Positions 22,796 to 34,989 of a stretch of DNA of 64,000 nt are shown here, piece after piece. The translations under genes were made by a program, and so were the position numbers. The first letter of the stretch is position 1. Each line of letters opens with the position of its first letter. Below the pieces are notes generated by a model that saw nothing but the letters and a program-made list of their open reading frames with translations, searched no databases and was not told the origin of the DNA. The stretch comes from Magnolia sinica (Eukaryota; Streptophyta; Magnoliopsida; Magnoliales; Magnoliaceae), in the NCBI RefSeq assembly GCF_029962835.1, contig NC_080582.1, positions 23,444,032 to 23,508,031 of the forward strand, written 5' to 3'.

Positions 22796-25700
22796 GCCAG
22801 GATGGACTTCAACATATGTTCAAAGGAGTTACAGTGCAAGTTGGTGTTGGTCGATGTACGTACGTCGGTATGAGGTTTGATTGTTTGCAGAGTGTCCATA
22901 ATACAACATCTTCTCAAGTGAATATGCACCCTCACATAGTCTGGTGAAAGCATTTGATTTTTGTTTGAAGGGATTGCAGTGCAAGTTAAAGTGGATTGGT
23001 GTTATTTTAGGGGTTCGGTATGTTCTGGTGAATGTCAGTGTAGGTTTTCATTATTTCCAGAGTGTTATACCCTGATCTGACCTCAACCCAAGTGGATACG
23101 CACCAACTCCTATTTCAATGAAAGCGTCTGACGTGTGTTCAAATGGGATGTAGTGCAAGTTGGAGTAAATTGGTACTATTTTATGGGGTCGGTGTGGACT
23201 TCAAGTGTTTTTGGAGTGTCCATATCCTGATGTGACATCTTATCAAGTGGATCCGCACCCACTTGTAGTTCAATGAAAGTGTTTGACATGCACTTGAAGG
23301 GACTGCAGTGCAAGTGCGAGTGGATCGGTGTTATTTTAGGGGTTCGGTGTAGGTCAGTGTTCGTCGATGTAGACTTTGATGTTTTTGGAGTCTCCGTACC
23401 TTGATATAACATCTTATAAAGTGGATACTCTCCACTCGTAATTTGGTGAAAGCGTTCGACATGCATTCGAATGGATTGTAGTGCAAGTTAGAGTGGATTA
23501 ACATTATTTTAAGGGTTTTGTGTGCATTGGTGTATGGTTTGAGTATATCCAAAGTCTTTGCACCCTAATGTAACATCTTCTTAATTGGATATGCACCCAT
23601 GTTTAATTTGGCGAAAGGGATTCAACGTGTTTTCAAATAGGGTGCAATGGAAGTTGAAGTAGATAGGTGTTATCAGATTAGGTTAGTCGATGTTCATCGA
23701 TATAGGCTTCAAGTATTTTCGAAGAATCCATACCCTAATGCAGCGTCTTCTCAAGTGGATACACACCCACTTGTAGTTTAGTGAAAATATTCGACATGTG
23801 CTCGAATGGGCTGCTGTGCAAGTTGGAGTGGAATGGTGTTATTTTAAGGTTCGGTGTAGGTCGATGTGTGTTAGTGCGGGCTTCGAGTGTTTCTGAAGTG
23901 TCTATACCCTAATGTAGCATTTTCTCAAGTGGATACACACCCACTCGTAGATCAGTGAAAGCGTTCGATGTGCGTTCGCAGGGGCTACAGTGCAAGTCGA
24001 AGTGGATCAATATTATTTTAGGAGTTCAATGTGGGTCATTGTGCGTCGATGTGGGCTTCGAGTGTTTCTGAAGTGTCCGTACCCTAAAGTAGTATCTTTT
24101 TTAAGTGGATATGCATCCACTCATAATTCAGTGAAAGCATTTGACGTACGCTCAAAGGGGTTTTAGTGTAAGTCAGAGTAAATAAGTGTTATTTTAGGAG
24201 TTCAGTGTGGGTCAATATACGTCCATGTGAGCTTTGAGTATCTCTGAAGTGTCTATACTCTGATGCAACATCTTCTCAAGTGGATACGTACCCACTCATA
24301 GTTTAGTGAAAGCATTCGATGTGCGCTCAAAGGGGTTAAGTGCAAGTCAGAGTGGAATGGTGTTATTTTAGGGATTCGGTGTGGGCTTTGAGTGCTTTTG
24401 GACTGTCCGTACCCTAATGCAGCGTCTTCTTATGTGGATATGCACCCACTCATAGTTCAGTGAAAGCATTCAATATGCGCTCGAAGGGGCTACAGTACAA
24501 GTCGGAGTAGATCAGTGTTATTTTAGGAGCTCGGTATGGTTTAATGTGCGTCGGTGTGGGCTTTAAGTATTTTCGGAGTGTTCATACCCTAAAGCAGTGT
24601 CTTCTTAAGTGGATACGCACCCACTCATAGTTCGGTAAAAGCATTCGAAATATGCTCGAAGGGGCTGTTGTGCAAGTTGAAGTAAATCAGTGCTATTTAA
24701 GGGGTTCAGTGTGGGTCAGTGTGAGCTTCGAGTCTCTCCGAAGTGTTTGTACCCAGATGTAACGTATTCTCAAGTGCATATACATACACTCGTAGTTCGG
24801 TGAAAACATTTGATGTGCGCTCGAAGGGGTTGTAGTGCAAGTTGGAGTAAATTAATGTTATTTAGAGGTTCGATGTTGGTATGCGTTGGTGTGGGCTTCG
24901 AGTGTCTCAAGAGTGTCCATACCTTAATGCAACGTCATCTCAAGTTGATACGCACCCACTCGTAGTTCAATGAATGTGTTCGACGTGCACTCAAAGGGGT
25001 TAGAGTGCAAGTTGGAGTGGATCAGTACTATTTTAGAGGTTTAGTGTGGGTCAGCGTGCGTTGGTGTGGGCTTCAAGTATTTCCGGAGTATCTGTACCCT
25101 AATGCAATGTTTTCTCAAGTGGATACGCACCCACTTATAGCTTGGCGAAAGTGTTCGACATGTGCTCAAATGGGCTGTGGTGCAATTCGAAGTAAATCAA
25201 TGTTATTTTAGGGGCTTGGTGTGTGTTAGTGTAGGCTTCGATTGTTTCTACAATGTTTGTACCCTAATGTAGCGTCTAGTCAAGTGGATAGGCACCCACT
25301 CGTAGTTTGGTCAAAGCGTTTGATGTGCGCTTGAAAGGGTTGCAGTACAAGTCGAAGTGGATCGATGTTATTTTAAGGATTTGGTATGAGTCAGTGTGCG
25401 TCGGTGTGAAAATCGAGTGTTTTCGAAGTGTTCATACCCTGATGCAATGTCTTCTCAAGTGGATATGCAACCACTCGTAATTTGATCAAAGCGTTCGACG
25501 TTCACTCGAAGGAGTTGCAGTATAAGTCAGAGTGGATCAGTGTTATTTTAAGAGTTTGATGTGGGACGGTGTTCGTTGGTGTGAGTGTCGAGTGTTTTCG
25601 AAGTGTCCGCACCATAATGCAGTTTCTTCTCAGGTGGATACGCACCCACCTGTAGTTCGGTGAAAGCATTTGACGTGCGCTTGAAGGGGTTGCAATCCAA

Positions 25701-26012
25701 GTTAGAGTAGATCGATACTATTTTATGGATTCGGTGTGGGTCAGTGTGCATTGGTGTAAGCTTCGATTGTTTCCGGAGTATTTGTACCTTGATGCAGTGT
25801 ATTCTCAAGTGGATATGCACCTACTCATACTTCGGTTCAAGCATTTGATGTGCGCTCAAATGGGTTGCAGTGTAAGTCAAAGTAGATATATACTATTTTA
25901 AAGGTTCAATGTGGGTCGATATGGGCTTCGATTGTTTTCAGAGTGTCTGTGGTCTGATATAACGTCTTCTCAAGTGGATACGCACCCACTCGTAGTTCGG
26001 TGAAAGCGTTTG
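22796..26012. repeat. Satellite-like tandem array, about 19 units of about 175 bp
   Basis: The marker 'gtggatacgcacccactcg' recurs near 22918, 23091, 23248, 23421, 23585, 23755, 23929, 24105, 24280, 24434, 24609, 24774, 24944, 25119, 25284, 25459, 25634, 25809 and 25974. Spacing is mostly 175 bp, with shorter units near 165 and 155. Each unit also carries 'cagtgcaagt', 'gttattttaggggttcgg' and 'gtaccctaatgcagcgtc'. Units differ by many substitutions, so the array is old. It is non-coding. Confidence 0.95.
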
Positions 26013-26181
26013 CTGGCATTTAAACATAAAGATGAAGCCTAGTAAAGTTTCAACAGTAGCATTTCTTTTCCCAAATTCCTCACAAGTGGCACACTTGAGT
26101 TTTGGATCCACTTCATTTTTTGTTTTTTTGTTTTTTTCTTATTTTGTCCTAAAATGGGATGCGGATTGCGTCCTACCCCCA
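26013..26181. repeat. Foldback MITE fragment M12
   Basis: Contains the right-half text 'ggcacacttgagttttggat' and 'cctaaaatggga' without the left half. It abuts the end of the satellite array. Confidence 0.5.
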
Positions 26182-26629
26182 CCTGTCTCTAGCTGTGGAC
26201 GAGCAAGAGCTTTGAGTGGCCACCATGATGTATGGGTCTTATCCACACCGTCCATCCATCTTTCCCTATCATTTTAGGGCATAAGCCCAAAAATGAGTCC
26301 TATCCAAAGCTCAAGTCGACTACACAATGGAGATTAAACTCTTAAGGTTGAAAACTCCTTGGGACCACAAAAGTTTTGGATGGAGCTGATATTTGTATAT
26401 GTAACTTTATGAATAGGTTAGATGGCAAATAAACATCATGGTACACCCTAGAAAAGTTTCAACGGTGAGAATCATTATCACTGCGCTTCCTGTGGTGTGG
26501 TCCACTTGAGCCTTGCATATGAGCCCTAAAATGACACGTAAAAACGGAGGGATGGTGTAAATAAGACCCATACATCACGGTGGCCACTCAAAGCTCCTGC
26601 CCGTTCCCAGCTGGAGATGGGTCCCCTGA
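26182..26629. mobile_element. Foldback MITE M13
   Basis: Inverted arms: 'agagctttgagtggccacc' at the left matches the complement of 'ggtggccactcaaagctcc' at the right, continuing to 'acaccgtccatccatcttt' and 'acggagggatggtgt'. About 450 bp. Confidence 0.75.
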
Positions 26630-26843
26630 AATGATCTCTCAAAACAGATGAACGGGATGAAATTTTCACAAACATCACGGTGGTCCCCACCTAGCATCCA
26701 ATGTAGAACTTCCTGTGAACCGACAATCCAGGTCACGTCCGACCAGTTCTGAGATCTCTGCACAGGAGCTAGGGTCACTACCGAATCCAAATCCTTGGTT
26801 TGGAGTTAAGGTACACGTGGCAATCATCTGGATGCATATGACA
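26630..26843. repeat. Foldback MITE arm fragments
   Basis: Right-arm text 'aaaacagatgaacggg' and a separate terminus 'ggtcactaccgaatcc' (same terminus as M2) remain, without partners. Confidence 0.45.
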
Positions 26844-27378
26844 GGAAACGGATTGGCTACTCCCCCGGCCACCAGCCAATGGCTGATGGTCGGTACTCTG
26901 TGGGCCCTACCATGATGTATGTGTTTCATCCATTCCGTCCATTTATTTTTCAAGATCATTTTATGGTATGAAACCAAAAATGAGTTTTATCCCAATCTCA
27001 AGTGGACTACATTACAGGAAAGAGTGTTGAATGAGCGTCGACCATTAAACTTTTTTGGGGACCATAAAAGTGTTGCATCAAGCTGATATTTGTTTTTTCC
27101 CTTCATCTGGGCCTGTATGACCTAATCAACAGATTGGATGTCAAATAAACAGTACAGTGGGACTTAGGATGATTTTAATGGTGGATATTCAATCACTATT
27201 GTTTTCCTGTGGTGTGATCCACCTTAGATATATGTCCCTCTAATCTTTGGGATTAAGCCTAAAATGATCTTTAAAAATGGATGAACGGAATGGATGAAAC
27301 ACATACATCATGGTGAGGCCCACGGATCACCAACCACCAGCCACGGGGCTGGTGGCAGGGGGTAGCCAATCCGTTTCC
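26844..27378. mobile_element. Complete foldback MITE M14 with perfect 9-bp target duplication
   Basis: Ends GGAAACGGATTGGCTAC and its complement GTAGCCAATCCGTTTCC, flanked by CATATGACA on both sides (26835-26843, 27379-27387). Length 535 bp. Long inverted arms and a 9-bp target duplication are the signature of Mutator-like (MULE) non-autonomous elements. No transposase is encoded. Confidence 0.9.
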
Positions 27379-27387
27379 CATATGACA

Positions 27388-27814
27388 TTTGATACGCCGG
27401 CACCGTTTCCAAGTCATGTTCCCAAGATCCGGAATGCACTCGAAACTGTACACGTGGCATATATTAACTCAAGTTTAGCCGTCTAGATTTGAGATCCTAT
27501 TGTTTTCAAGTCATAATCCCAAAATCAGATTGTTTGAATAACCCTAGCCTCTGATTCTTAGACACTTGATTGTGACCATTGGACCGTTCTATATTTATAT
27601 TATTAACTGTCCAATAAATGACCATCAATCCGGTACTCTGAAAAAGAAATAAGCTTAATTTTTTAGTTTATAATGCATCCATGATGCGTAACACAATTTC
27701 GACCGTTTAATTTTAGTAACGATACGCCACGTGTACAATTATAAAGTGCCTGGATATCATCCATACACCTATCGAGGGTGTCAGAGCCCCCGTCTGGGAG
27801 TGGATGCTAGCTAC
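27388..27814. other. Intergenic DNA between MITEs
   Basis: No gene is recognised. The sequence is not obviously repetitive. Confidence 0.4.
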
Positions 27815-28880
27815 CGGTGCGGATTGCGTACTGATTACCATGTGGGGCCACCGTGATTTTAGCAGATAATTTTAATAATTGAGCCTTAAAATGAATTATA
27901 TCAAAAACTCAATTGTACCACAACACAGGAAAAACAGTGAATGTAAAGTCTGCCGTGGAAAATTTATCAGGGCCATAGAAGTTTTGGATGAAGCTGATAT
28001 TTGTGTTTTATCTTAGCTTATAAACATCACCTTAAGCCTTAGGAAAGTTTGGACACTGCAAATCATTAGGCCCGTTTGGGAGAGTGGATTTGGAATCCCT
28101 GGACTCCAAACCCTTAGATATAAAACTCATGGATTTGAAATTCTCCTTTTGTGTTTGGCACCTTAGATTGGGAATCAACTTTAATCCAAAAGTAGCTACG
28201 GATATGGTATATTTAAAAGGTTTGAATTTAATTACTAAATCAACTTAATACCAGTAATTAGTGAACATATGTAATATTTGATACAATTGTTGTAATAAGC
28301 CCGCTGAAATATATATTTTACCTAAAAATGATGAAATTCCAACTCTCTAATGGCCCACAAGCACAAGATCATGTTTGAGTAACTAACCAACAATTTTTAA
28401 CCATTGATTTAAATGAACAATGTTTCCACAGTGCTGATCATCATATTAAAGTAATTATAGTGATGTATTTGATAATCTAATTGTTTTGGGATATCATTAG
28501 TGGGCTTATGTGCCCAATAGTTTAATAGTCTAGTGACACACATATTACATATGCAACTATTGTAAGGATTTAGATATAATCCAACCTCTCAGGTGGATTT
28601 CAAACCGTTCTTTGAGGGATTTGAAACCCGGCTTTGAAACCCAATTACTTTATGGTGCCAAACAATCAGAGGGTTTAAAATATCCCCCTCAAATCCTCCC
28701 AAATCTATGGTGTCCAACGATCCCTTATTCTCATTGTGTGGTGGGGTGTGGTTTACTTGAGCTTTCCATATTCTTCAATTTTGGGCTGAACCCTTAAAAT
28801 GATATTTTTAAAAAAAATTATACATTGACAGCGTGACTAAACCACATACATTTACTGTGTGTCCAACGGAATTTACTTAT
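27815..28880. mobile_element. Foldback MITE M15 carrying a Tourist-like MITE
   Basis: Left 'gcggattgcgt' terminus and 'atgtggggccaccgtgat'. The right arm resumes at 28728 with 'gtgtggtttacttgagcttt' and ends near 'catacatttactgtg'. The nested element is at 28069-28724. Confidence 0.65.
28069..28724. mobile_element. Tourist-like MITE C, copy 2
   Basis: Begins GGCCCGTTTGGGAG and ends GTCCAACGATCCC, with TTA on both sides (28066-28068, 28725-28727). The interior ('tttgaatttaattactaaat', 'gcacaagatcatgt') is closely shared with copy 1 at 16083-16756. Confidence 0.8.
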
Positions 28881-28947
28881 TACCATAAAATCATATGATT
28901 AACTCAATAGCTAATCCCATTTGGCTTGCCACATGAGCTATGAAATT

Positions 28948-29441
28948 GGATTGCATCGTGTGCCACACAAGAATAACTCCAGTGGTGTGTTGACTTCACC
29001 GAGTACTATGGGCCTCCATGATGCATATGTTATATTTACATTGCCTATGCATTTTGTAAAGCTCAAGTGGACCACACCACATAAACTAGTAGGGACTGAA
29101 CGTTTGCCATTCAAAACTTTTGGGGCTACAAAAGGTTTTAAATCAAAATGATCTTTACTTTTCCCTTCATCCTGGTTTTTGTAACCTTATGAACAGGTTA
29201 GATGACAAACAAACATCATATGAGTCCTGGGAAAGGCTTCAAGAGTGGAATCCTTGTCCCCACTTCCTCAGTTGCGCAGTTCATTTGAGCTTTGGATCTG
29301 CTTCATTTTTTTACCCTTCTCCTGGAATGATATCTAAAAATGGATGAATGGTGCGAATGTAATACATACATTATGATAATGGGCCCTACATAACTTGATG
29401 ACATCAACACACCATTAAAGTGGGTGGCACACGACGTAACC
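28948..29441. mobile_element. Foldback MITE M16
   Basis: Inverted ends 'gattgcatcgtgtgccac' and the complement of 'gtggcacacgacgtaac' continue through 'ggtgtgttgacttcac' and 'gaacaggttagatgacaaa'. About 494 bp with no clear target duplication. Confidence 0.75.
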
Positions 29442-29519
29442 TGCTTCTGCATAATGAGCTTATACTTTTTGACCCGGGAGCGGATTAGCTGTTACTCGTG
29501 TAACACCTCAGTGAGTGTT

Positions 29520-30003
29520 GGAAACGGATTGGCTACTTCCCCTGCCATTAGCCTCGGTGCTCTGTGGGCCCACCATGATGTATGTGTTTCATCCATTCCA
29601 TTCATCCATTTTTACAAATAATTTTCGGTTTAATCAAAAGATGAGAGGGATATAAATCTCTGGTGGACCACACCAAAGGAAAACAATAGTGATTGGATAT
29701 CCATCATTAAAATCCTCCTAAGGCCCACTGGACTGTTTATTTCACATCCAATCTGCTGATTAGGTCATACAGGTCCAGATGAAGGGAAAAAAAACAAATA
29801 TCAGCTTGATCCAAAACTTTTTTGGGCCCCAAAAGGTTTTTAATGGTTGACGCTCATTCAACACTGTTTCCTGTAATGTGGTCCACTTGAGATTTTGATA
29901 TATCTCATTTTTGGTCTCATACCATAAAATGATCTGGAAAAATAGATGGACGGCATGGATGAAACAAATACATCATGGCAGGGGGAGTTGCCCATCCATT
30001 TCC
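29520..30003. mobile_element. Complete foldback MITE M17 with perfect 9-bp target duplication
   Basis: GGAAACGGATTGGCTAC at the left and a diverged inverse ending CATTTCC at the right, flanked by GTGAGTGTT on both sides (29511-29519, 30004-30012). Length 484 bp, same subfamily as M14. This is an independent confirmation of the 9-bp duplication. Confidence 0.9.
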
Positions 30004-30269
30004 GTGAGTGTTATCCTAACAGTGTGAGGTTCACCTGATTTTATTTTATTTTTATTGTTATTATTTTAATATCTATGCAGTCCATCTGTTTCACAGTCAA
30101 TTTTAAGATGTGCTGGAAAGATTTTTTTTTTTGTTTTATTATTATTATTATTATTATTATTTTTAAAGCAAATAGAATCTCATGATCTATCAATAATGTG
30201 AAGACATGGATGAGGGGAAAATATAAAGATCAGATTATCCAAAACTTGTGGCTTAGAAAAAGTTTTTAA
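30004..30269. repeat. Foldback MITE fragment
   Basis: Text such as 'atgtgaagacatggatgagg' and 'atccaaaacttgtggc' belongs to the middle of the family. An 'att' trinucleotide run lies at about 30139-30161. It is the host of the truncated element that follows. Confidence 0.45.
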
Positions 30270-30575
30270 GGGCCTCTTTATGAGCGTGGATTTGGAACCC
30301 CTTGATTTAGAACCCTCCGGATTTGAAACCCCTTGGATTTGAAATCCTTCCAGTATACTTGGCACCCCAGAGTGTGAATCAACTTTAATCCAAAAGTAGC
30401 TATGCATAGTATATATATAGGGGTTTGGATTTAATTATTAAATCAACTTTAATATCTTTGATTAGTGAGATATGTAATTTTTGACATAATGGTTGTGATA
30501 AGCTCGCTGAAATATATGCTTTGCCTGCAAATGATGAAGCTCTCACCTCGGATTTGATTTCAAACCCTAAATTTG
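30270..30575. mobile_element. Tourist-like MITE C, copy 3 (3' truncated)
   Basis: 'aagggcctctttatgagcg' then 'ggatttggaacccct' and 'ggatttgaaaccccttgg' match the first half of copies 1 and 2. The similarity stops around 30575 and the opposite terminus is absent. Confidence 0.7.
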
Positions 30576-30819
30576 CTTTTTATTATTATTATATATATAT
30601 TTTTATTACACACGTGCACACACACCTCACACACTCACCCTAGTGAAATTTCACCACCTATGTATACTCAAACCCTTGACCGGGTGTTGAAACTTCAGTC
30701 CGAGAGTCTACGCCCAAGTTAGCCACCTCCACTAGTGTATCGATGCCAAGACTTCAGTGGTGAAACGGGATATCTTTCACTCAGTCTACCACTTGAGTGT
30801 CAAGTCACAGTGGGGTAAG

Positions 30820-30821
<2 letters not shown>

Positions 30822-30880
<59 letters not shown>
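30822..30880. repeat. (TA)n microsatellite
   Basis: About 29 uninterrupted TA repeats. Confidence 0.95.
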
Positions 30881-30882
<2 letters not shown>

Positions 30883-31480
30883 AAACAGCCATTTTCATAT
30901 AAATCACACCTCCTCAATTTATATTTCAACAAAAATATTTTATAAGTTATATTTTCATTTGTACTGATGTCCATATTAACTAATTAATGCTTGAGCACTG
31001 ATCAGGTGCAACTCCTAGTAAGAAGCTTGTCCATGCATCCCGACTTCTCCCACCAAACCTCACCTGTTGGGAAATCCATACAATGAAAACAAAAATTCCC
31101 TACGTGAAGATACTTGTTAGAAAAATTAGGCATGTTCACTCATCAGGTAAGCCACATATATTTATATTGATTCAGACTGTTATTTCAAAACAGAGTGGCC
31201 CGCCTGAGGAAAGTACCCGCCTGAAATTTGTGGCAGTTGATTTTCATTATTTTGCATGGTATGGATTTCCTATCAGGGTGAAAGTCAGGCAGGTAGGGTC
31301 AGGTTGGTGGTCAACCCTCTACCAATCCAAGCCTTCTTATACCTCAACCCCAACCTTGGGTTGAGAAATCTCAACCCATGCCCAGCCTACTTGGGGTTGA
31401 GAATTCTCAACCCATGCCCAACCCAAGCGGGCTCGGTCAGGTTCATTAGGTTCGTCAGGTTAATACATGCTAATATTTTC

Positions 31481-31481
<1 letters not shown>

Positions 31482-31520
<39 letters not shown>
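31482..31520. repeat. (TA)n microsatellite
   Basis: About 19 TA repeats. Confidence 0.95.
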
Positions 31521-31524
<4 letters not shown>

Positions 31525-32040
31525 GTAAAGAACTTTATTTATTTTTTTAAAAATAAATCAGCTAAAATATACTAACACTATTCTTTTAAAAGTCATATTA
31601 CATGGCATGCAATCTATTTGGAAGAGAGAAATTCAGCATATCTTGTTAGTTTGAGTCGTAAGAAATGACATAGACTAGACCTGTTGGAACTGAAATTTTC
31701 AGTGCCTTCAACACAGACGATCCACACTTAATTATAATTTGTAACTTATATATGGATCTGATACAGGTTGAGTCGAACAACTGCCTAGCCTGACTCAAGT
31801 TTTATTGGGTTGGTGTTTGTATAGCCTACGCCGAAGACCGAACCGATACATCCTGCCGGAACCCAACCCAATGCCGGGACGGTCACGGGTCGGTCAGGTT
31901 AAACCGGCCCCACTTTCAGCCCTATTTCCTGTTGTGCGGTTGGACGTCAAAGTTCCCTACTTCCCACTGTACCTGACCAATTCCTGAAAAGAAAACTTTT
32001 TTGACCGGCAATAGGGTAGAGTGAGACCGGAATCAGCCAG

Positions 32041-32480
32041 TACAACGACAAAGATCTGTGGGTCCCACCATGTATCTTTTGAGAAATCCACTCGGTTGAT
32101 CGGGTGCACCCCTTGATGCTTGGCCCTGGAGACGATTATCAGACGGATCCAAAAATGGACCACACCACAAGGAACGATGGTTATGGGATGCCAGCCATAG
32201 GTAGGTGTCTGCGGCCACCACCACGGTGTGTACGTTTCATAAAACTCATTAAACAGCTGTGACTCATAAGGATGGATGGAAAATATAAAACTCATCCTGA
32301 TTCAAAACTCAAGTGGGCCACACCGCATGAACTTGTATGTTTTAAGGATAATTTTACATTGTTCTCAGTGATGTGGCCCATTTGAACAATGTATCGGACA
32401 GATATTTTGGATTTACGGTGAAAATAAGGTTTCTTACCAGTTGGATGGAGTGGATTTCACAAATACAACCTGGTGGGCTC
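32041..32480. repeat. Foldback-type repeat M18 (diverged subfamily)
   Basis: 'tgggtcccaccatgtatc' at the left and 'aacctggtgggctccac' at the right, with 'gtgggccacaccgcatgaac' and 'tttaaggataattttac' in the middle. The same middle text flanks the Copia element at 53575-53680. Confidence 0.6.
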
Positions 32481-32539
32481 CACAGAGTATGGGTGTTGAA
32501 CGGTTACTTAAAGCAGTTGTAGTGGACTATTCTGGTCAA

Positions 32540-33173
32540 GAATGGCCAACTAGAATCCTATGCAATGTCAGCCTGACACATCCCTTAAAATATCTAAGCT
32601 CTATGGGTCCCAATACCTTGCGTATGTGAAATCGAGACTGTCTATCAGGTGAGCTTCTTGATTCTAGATGATGGGCCTAAAAAATTAGCAAGATCTACAA
32701 ATCAGGTGGGCCACATCACAGGAACAATTGAGGATGGGATGGGAACTAGATGTCTGTGTACAGGGCCAAATACGAGTTTTAAAAAACTGCGTGTATTATC
32801 TTGATGAGGCCTTTCTTATATTATTAAGTTTCTATAAAAGTAAAATATTCAAATCCAATATTGGCGCGTATTATTTTGATCAAGCAGCTGACAAAGCTAT
32901 TGAATTGCCAATTCCAATCTTTCAACTAAAATGAGTATCTTATATTAGATGGAGAGGTAGAGAGCTAGCATGTCAACGTTGGAATAGGTTCAAGATAAAC
33001 GGATAGAGCCGCCACGGATGGGCCCCACTTGTGAAAATTGTGATAGTAGGAATGAGAAATGATTCTTTATTTCTCTCTCTTATCTTTTGCGATCGGTCTC
33101 TTTTTCTTCGTGCAGATGACGCCATGGGTGGATACACAAGGCTCTCTCTGTCTATCACTCTAAGAAAAAGATA

Positions 33174-33227
<54 letters not shown>

Positions 33228-33400
33228 TAGAATTTTAAAGAGACAGTAACATGTGGTATTCTATTATCTTATAATCTTTTATATACCCATATCATATAAG
33301 AGACATGTGATCCTGCTTTCCCATATACCTCATAATTGATTTAGTCCTTCCTATACTATTGATCTTATACCTATTCAAACTAAGTAGATGACCCTTATAT
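32540..33400. repeat. R1 repeat, copy D (empty site for M1)
   Basis: Collinear with R1 copy A ('agaatcctatgcaatgtc', 'tctaagctctatggg', 'ggtgagcttcttgattc', 'acaaggctctctctgtc'), but without the M1 MITE. The CT tract is short here, and a TA microsatellite occupies 33177-33224. Confidence 0.75.
33177..33224. repeat. (TA)n microsatellite
   Basis: About 24 TA repeats inside R1 copy D. Confidence 0.95.
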
Positions 33401-33426
33401 CTAAATCATTAATGTTATTAGGTACG

Positions 33427-33553
33427 AATAAAATATTTGTAATGATTAAAACAAATGTTTAATAATTGAAAACATTTATAAAATCTTTTAATAAAATATT
33501 TGTAATGATTAAAACAAAAGTTTATCAATAGAAAACATTTATAAAATCTTTTA
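33427..33553. repeat. 63-bp tandem duplication
   Basis: 'aataaaatatttgtaatg' starts at 33427 and again at 33490, and both copies continue to 'aacatttataaaatctttt'. Two units. Confidence 0.85.
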
Positions 33554-33559
33554 AATGTT

Positions 33560-34411
33560 GAACTCAGAAAATCATTTGATGAATGTATGATACCAAGATT
33601 TAAGCCATAAGATAGTTTGTAGGAAACTAGTGGATCTTCTATTGGACCATATGAATCTTGATCTAACTTTGGTGGACGTGCCCCACTATGCTCTTTTTTA
33701 TCTGTCGCATGATGACTTTTAATAAACCTTGAACTCCTTACACATTCTCAGGTCTAAGGATTAATTAGATCTAATACAACCTCAAAGCAATTATACTCCA
33801 GGCATGATAGGTTCCCCATACTAACGACTTGAACTTAATTCATTAATACAAATGCCTAATAGGTCAAACACCAAGAAGTTATTTTCATAGCATGCTCACA
33901 CTCTTATGTGGGGTGGTGCAAAGGCACACTAACTTGTTATACTGCTCAATGGTAGAGACTAATTCCATCACAAAAGATGGCTACAAAAAAATAATCAAAG
34001 TAATTACAATTTATTAGATAACCTGCTATATGGTCCTAGAACAAGAAGATAATGAGATCAATGCAACCCAACTCTCCCTTGGTTAATGACTGTTATGCCC
34101 ATTCCTAATTTCTCAATGAAAACTAGAAGAACTCCTCTCCTTTAACCCTATGTTTACACATGTTTAAGGTATACCTACACATTGACTATGCTATCTAAAC
34201 ATGTTCATTTAGGATCCATGGTCATCATGATTTATGGATAAGATCATCAATATCACATCAACGTCGTCTATGGACAAATTCCATATTGGTTTTTTAAGGC
34301 ACAACAAAAATAGGGCTACCATGGTGTGTATCTTTTATCAAACCATTTCATTAAGTGTGCCTCATCAAATGAAAAGAAGGTACAAAACTAAGCCTAATAA
34401 AAAATTAGGCA
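33560..34411. other. Unassigned intergenic DNA
   Basis: AT-rich, no gene recognised. The last 40 bases ('gaaaagaaggtacaaaacta') look like the left half of a foldback-type repeat that continues after the Copia element at 53575. Confidence 0.45.
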
Positions 34412-34416
34412 TGCCA

Positions 34417-34836
34417 TATTTGAGATCTGACCCTGTAAAAGAACCTTAATCTGGATTGAAACAAATAAGAGAAAATGAAAATCCAAGCAAACACACAGGA
34501 AACACATGATTTTTATGTGAAAAACCCTTGCGGAAAAAAAAAATCATGGCACAAAGCGACAATCAATCGACTATTCAGAGAAGATTACAAGGATGAAGAA
34601 AACTTACAGCCAAAACCCTAGCTCTTTCTTTCTCTTGGAGGCTCTAAAAAAATTGCAACTCACTCTTAACCCCAATATAACTAACTTTAAAAGCCACCAT
34701 TTCATGCAGAAAATGTCAAAACTACCCCTCCAAGGGTCCACTAACACTTGGGCCTTATTAACATGTGAAACATGAGTCATATAAGTTCAGAAATGTGAAT
34801 AGACCCAATAATGATTTTGGTGTCATAATTTTAACG
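34417..34836 (-). repeat. Copia 3' LTR
   Basis: Aligns throughout with 53110-53574: 'gattgaaacaaataagagaa', 'cactcttaaccccaatataa', 'tccactaacacttg', 'aatagacccaataatga'. The outer dinucleotides have decayed. A purine-rich GTGGAGGT (minus strand, about 34837-34846) precedes it, as expected for a polypurine tract. Confidence 0.9.
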
Positions 34837-34846
34837 ACCTCCACAT

Positions 34847-34989
34847 GGATAGCAAAATCACTTCCTTACCTTGATAAACGTCTTCTAAGCATCACCACCA
34901 TCACTTCGTGTACACTCTGTCTCTATTCATTTCTTGTCAAGCCCAAAGAAATCGAGCAAAACTTGAATTTCTTTGAAGAAACGATCTTC
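34847..34989 (-). pseudogene. Copia polyprotein C-terminal tail
   Basis: Minus-strand frame with the DMLxKIV-type C-terminal motif and FKFCS, ending in a TAG stop about 55 codons after RNase H. The frame is split by S1. The piece before S1 lies at 45957-46560 and joins this one in register once S1 and one target duplication are removed. Confidence 0.75.

Larger units (their letters stand above)
30576..32040. other. Intergenic DNA with two TA microsatellites
   Basis: (TA)n runs at about 30822-30880 and 31482-31520. Between them lies a short inverted/direct duplication of 'aatctcaacccatgccca' (about 31366-31415). No gene is seen. Tyrosine-isoleucine ORFs are microsatellite artefacts. Confidence 0.55.

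Noticed and set aside
22796-26012. CRISPR-like array
   Set aside because: Units are about 175 bp, diverged along their whole length, and have no short identical repeat with unique spacers. The DNA is plant nuclear.
30757-30974. Isoleucine-tyrosine ORFs on both strands
   Set aside because: They are translations of a TA microsatellite.
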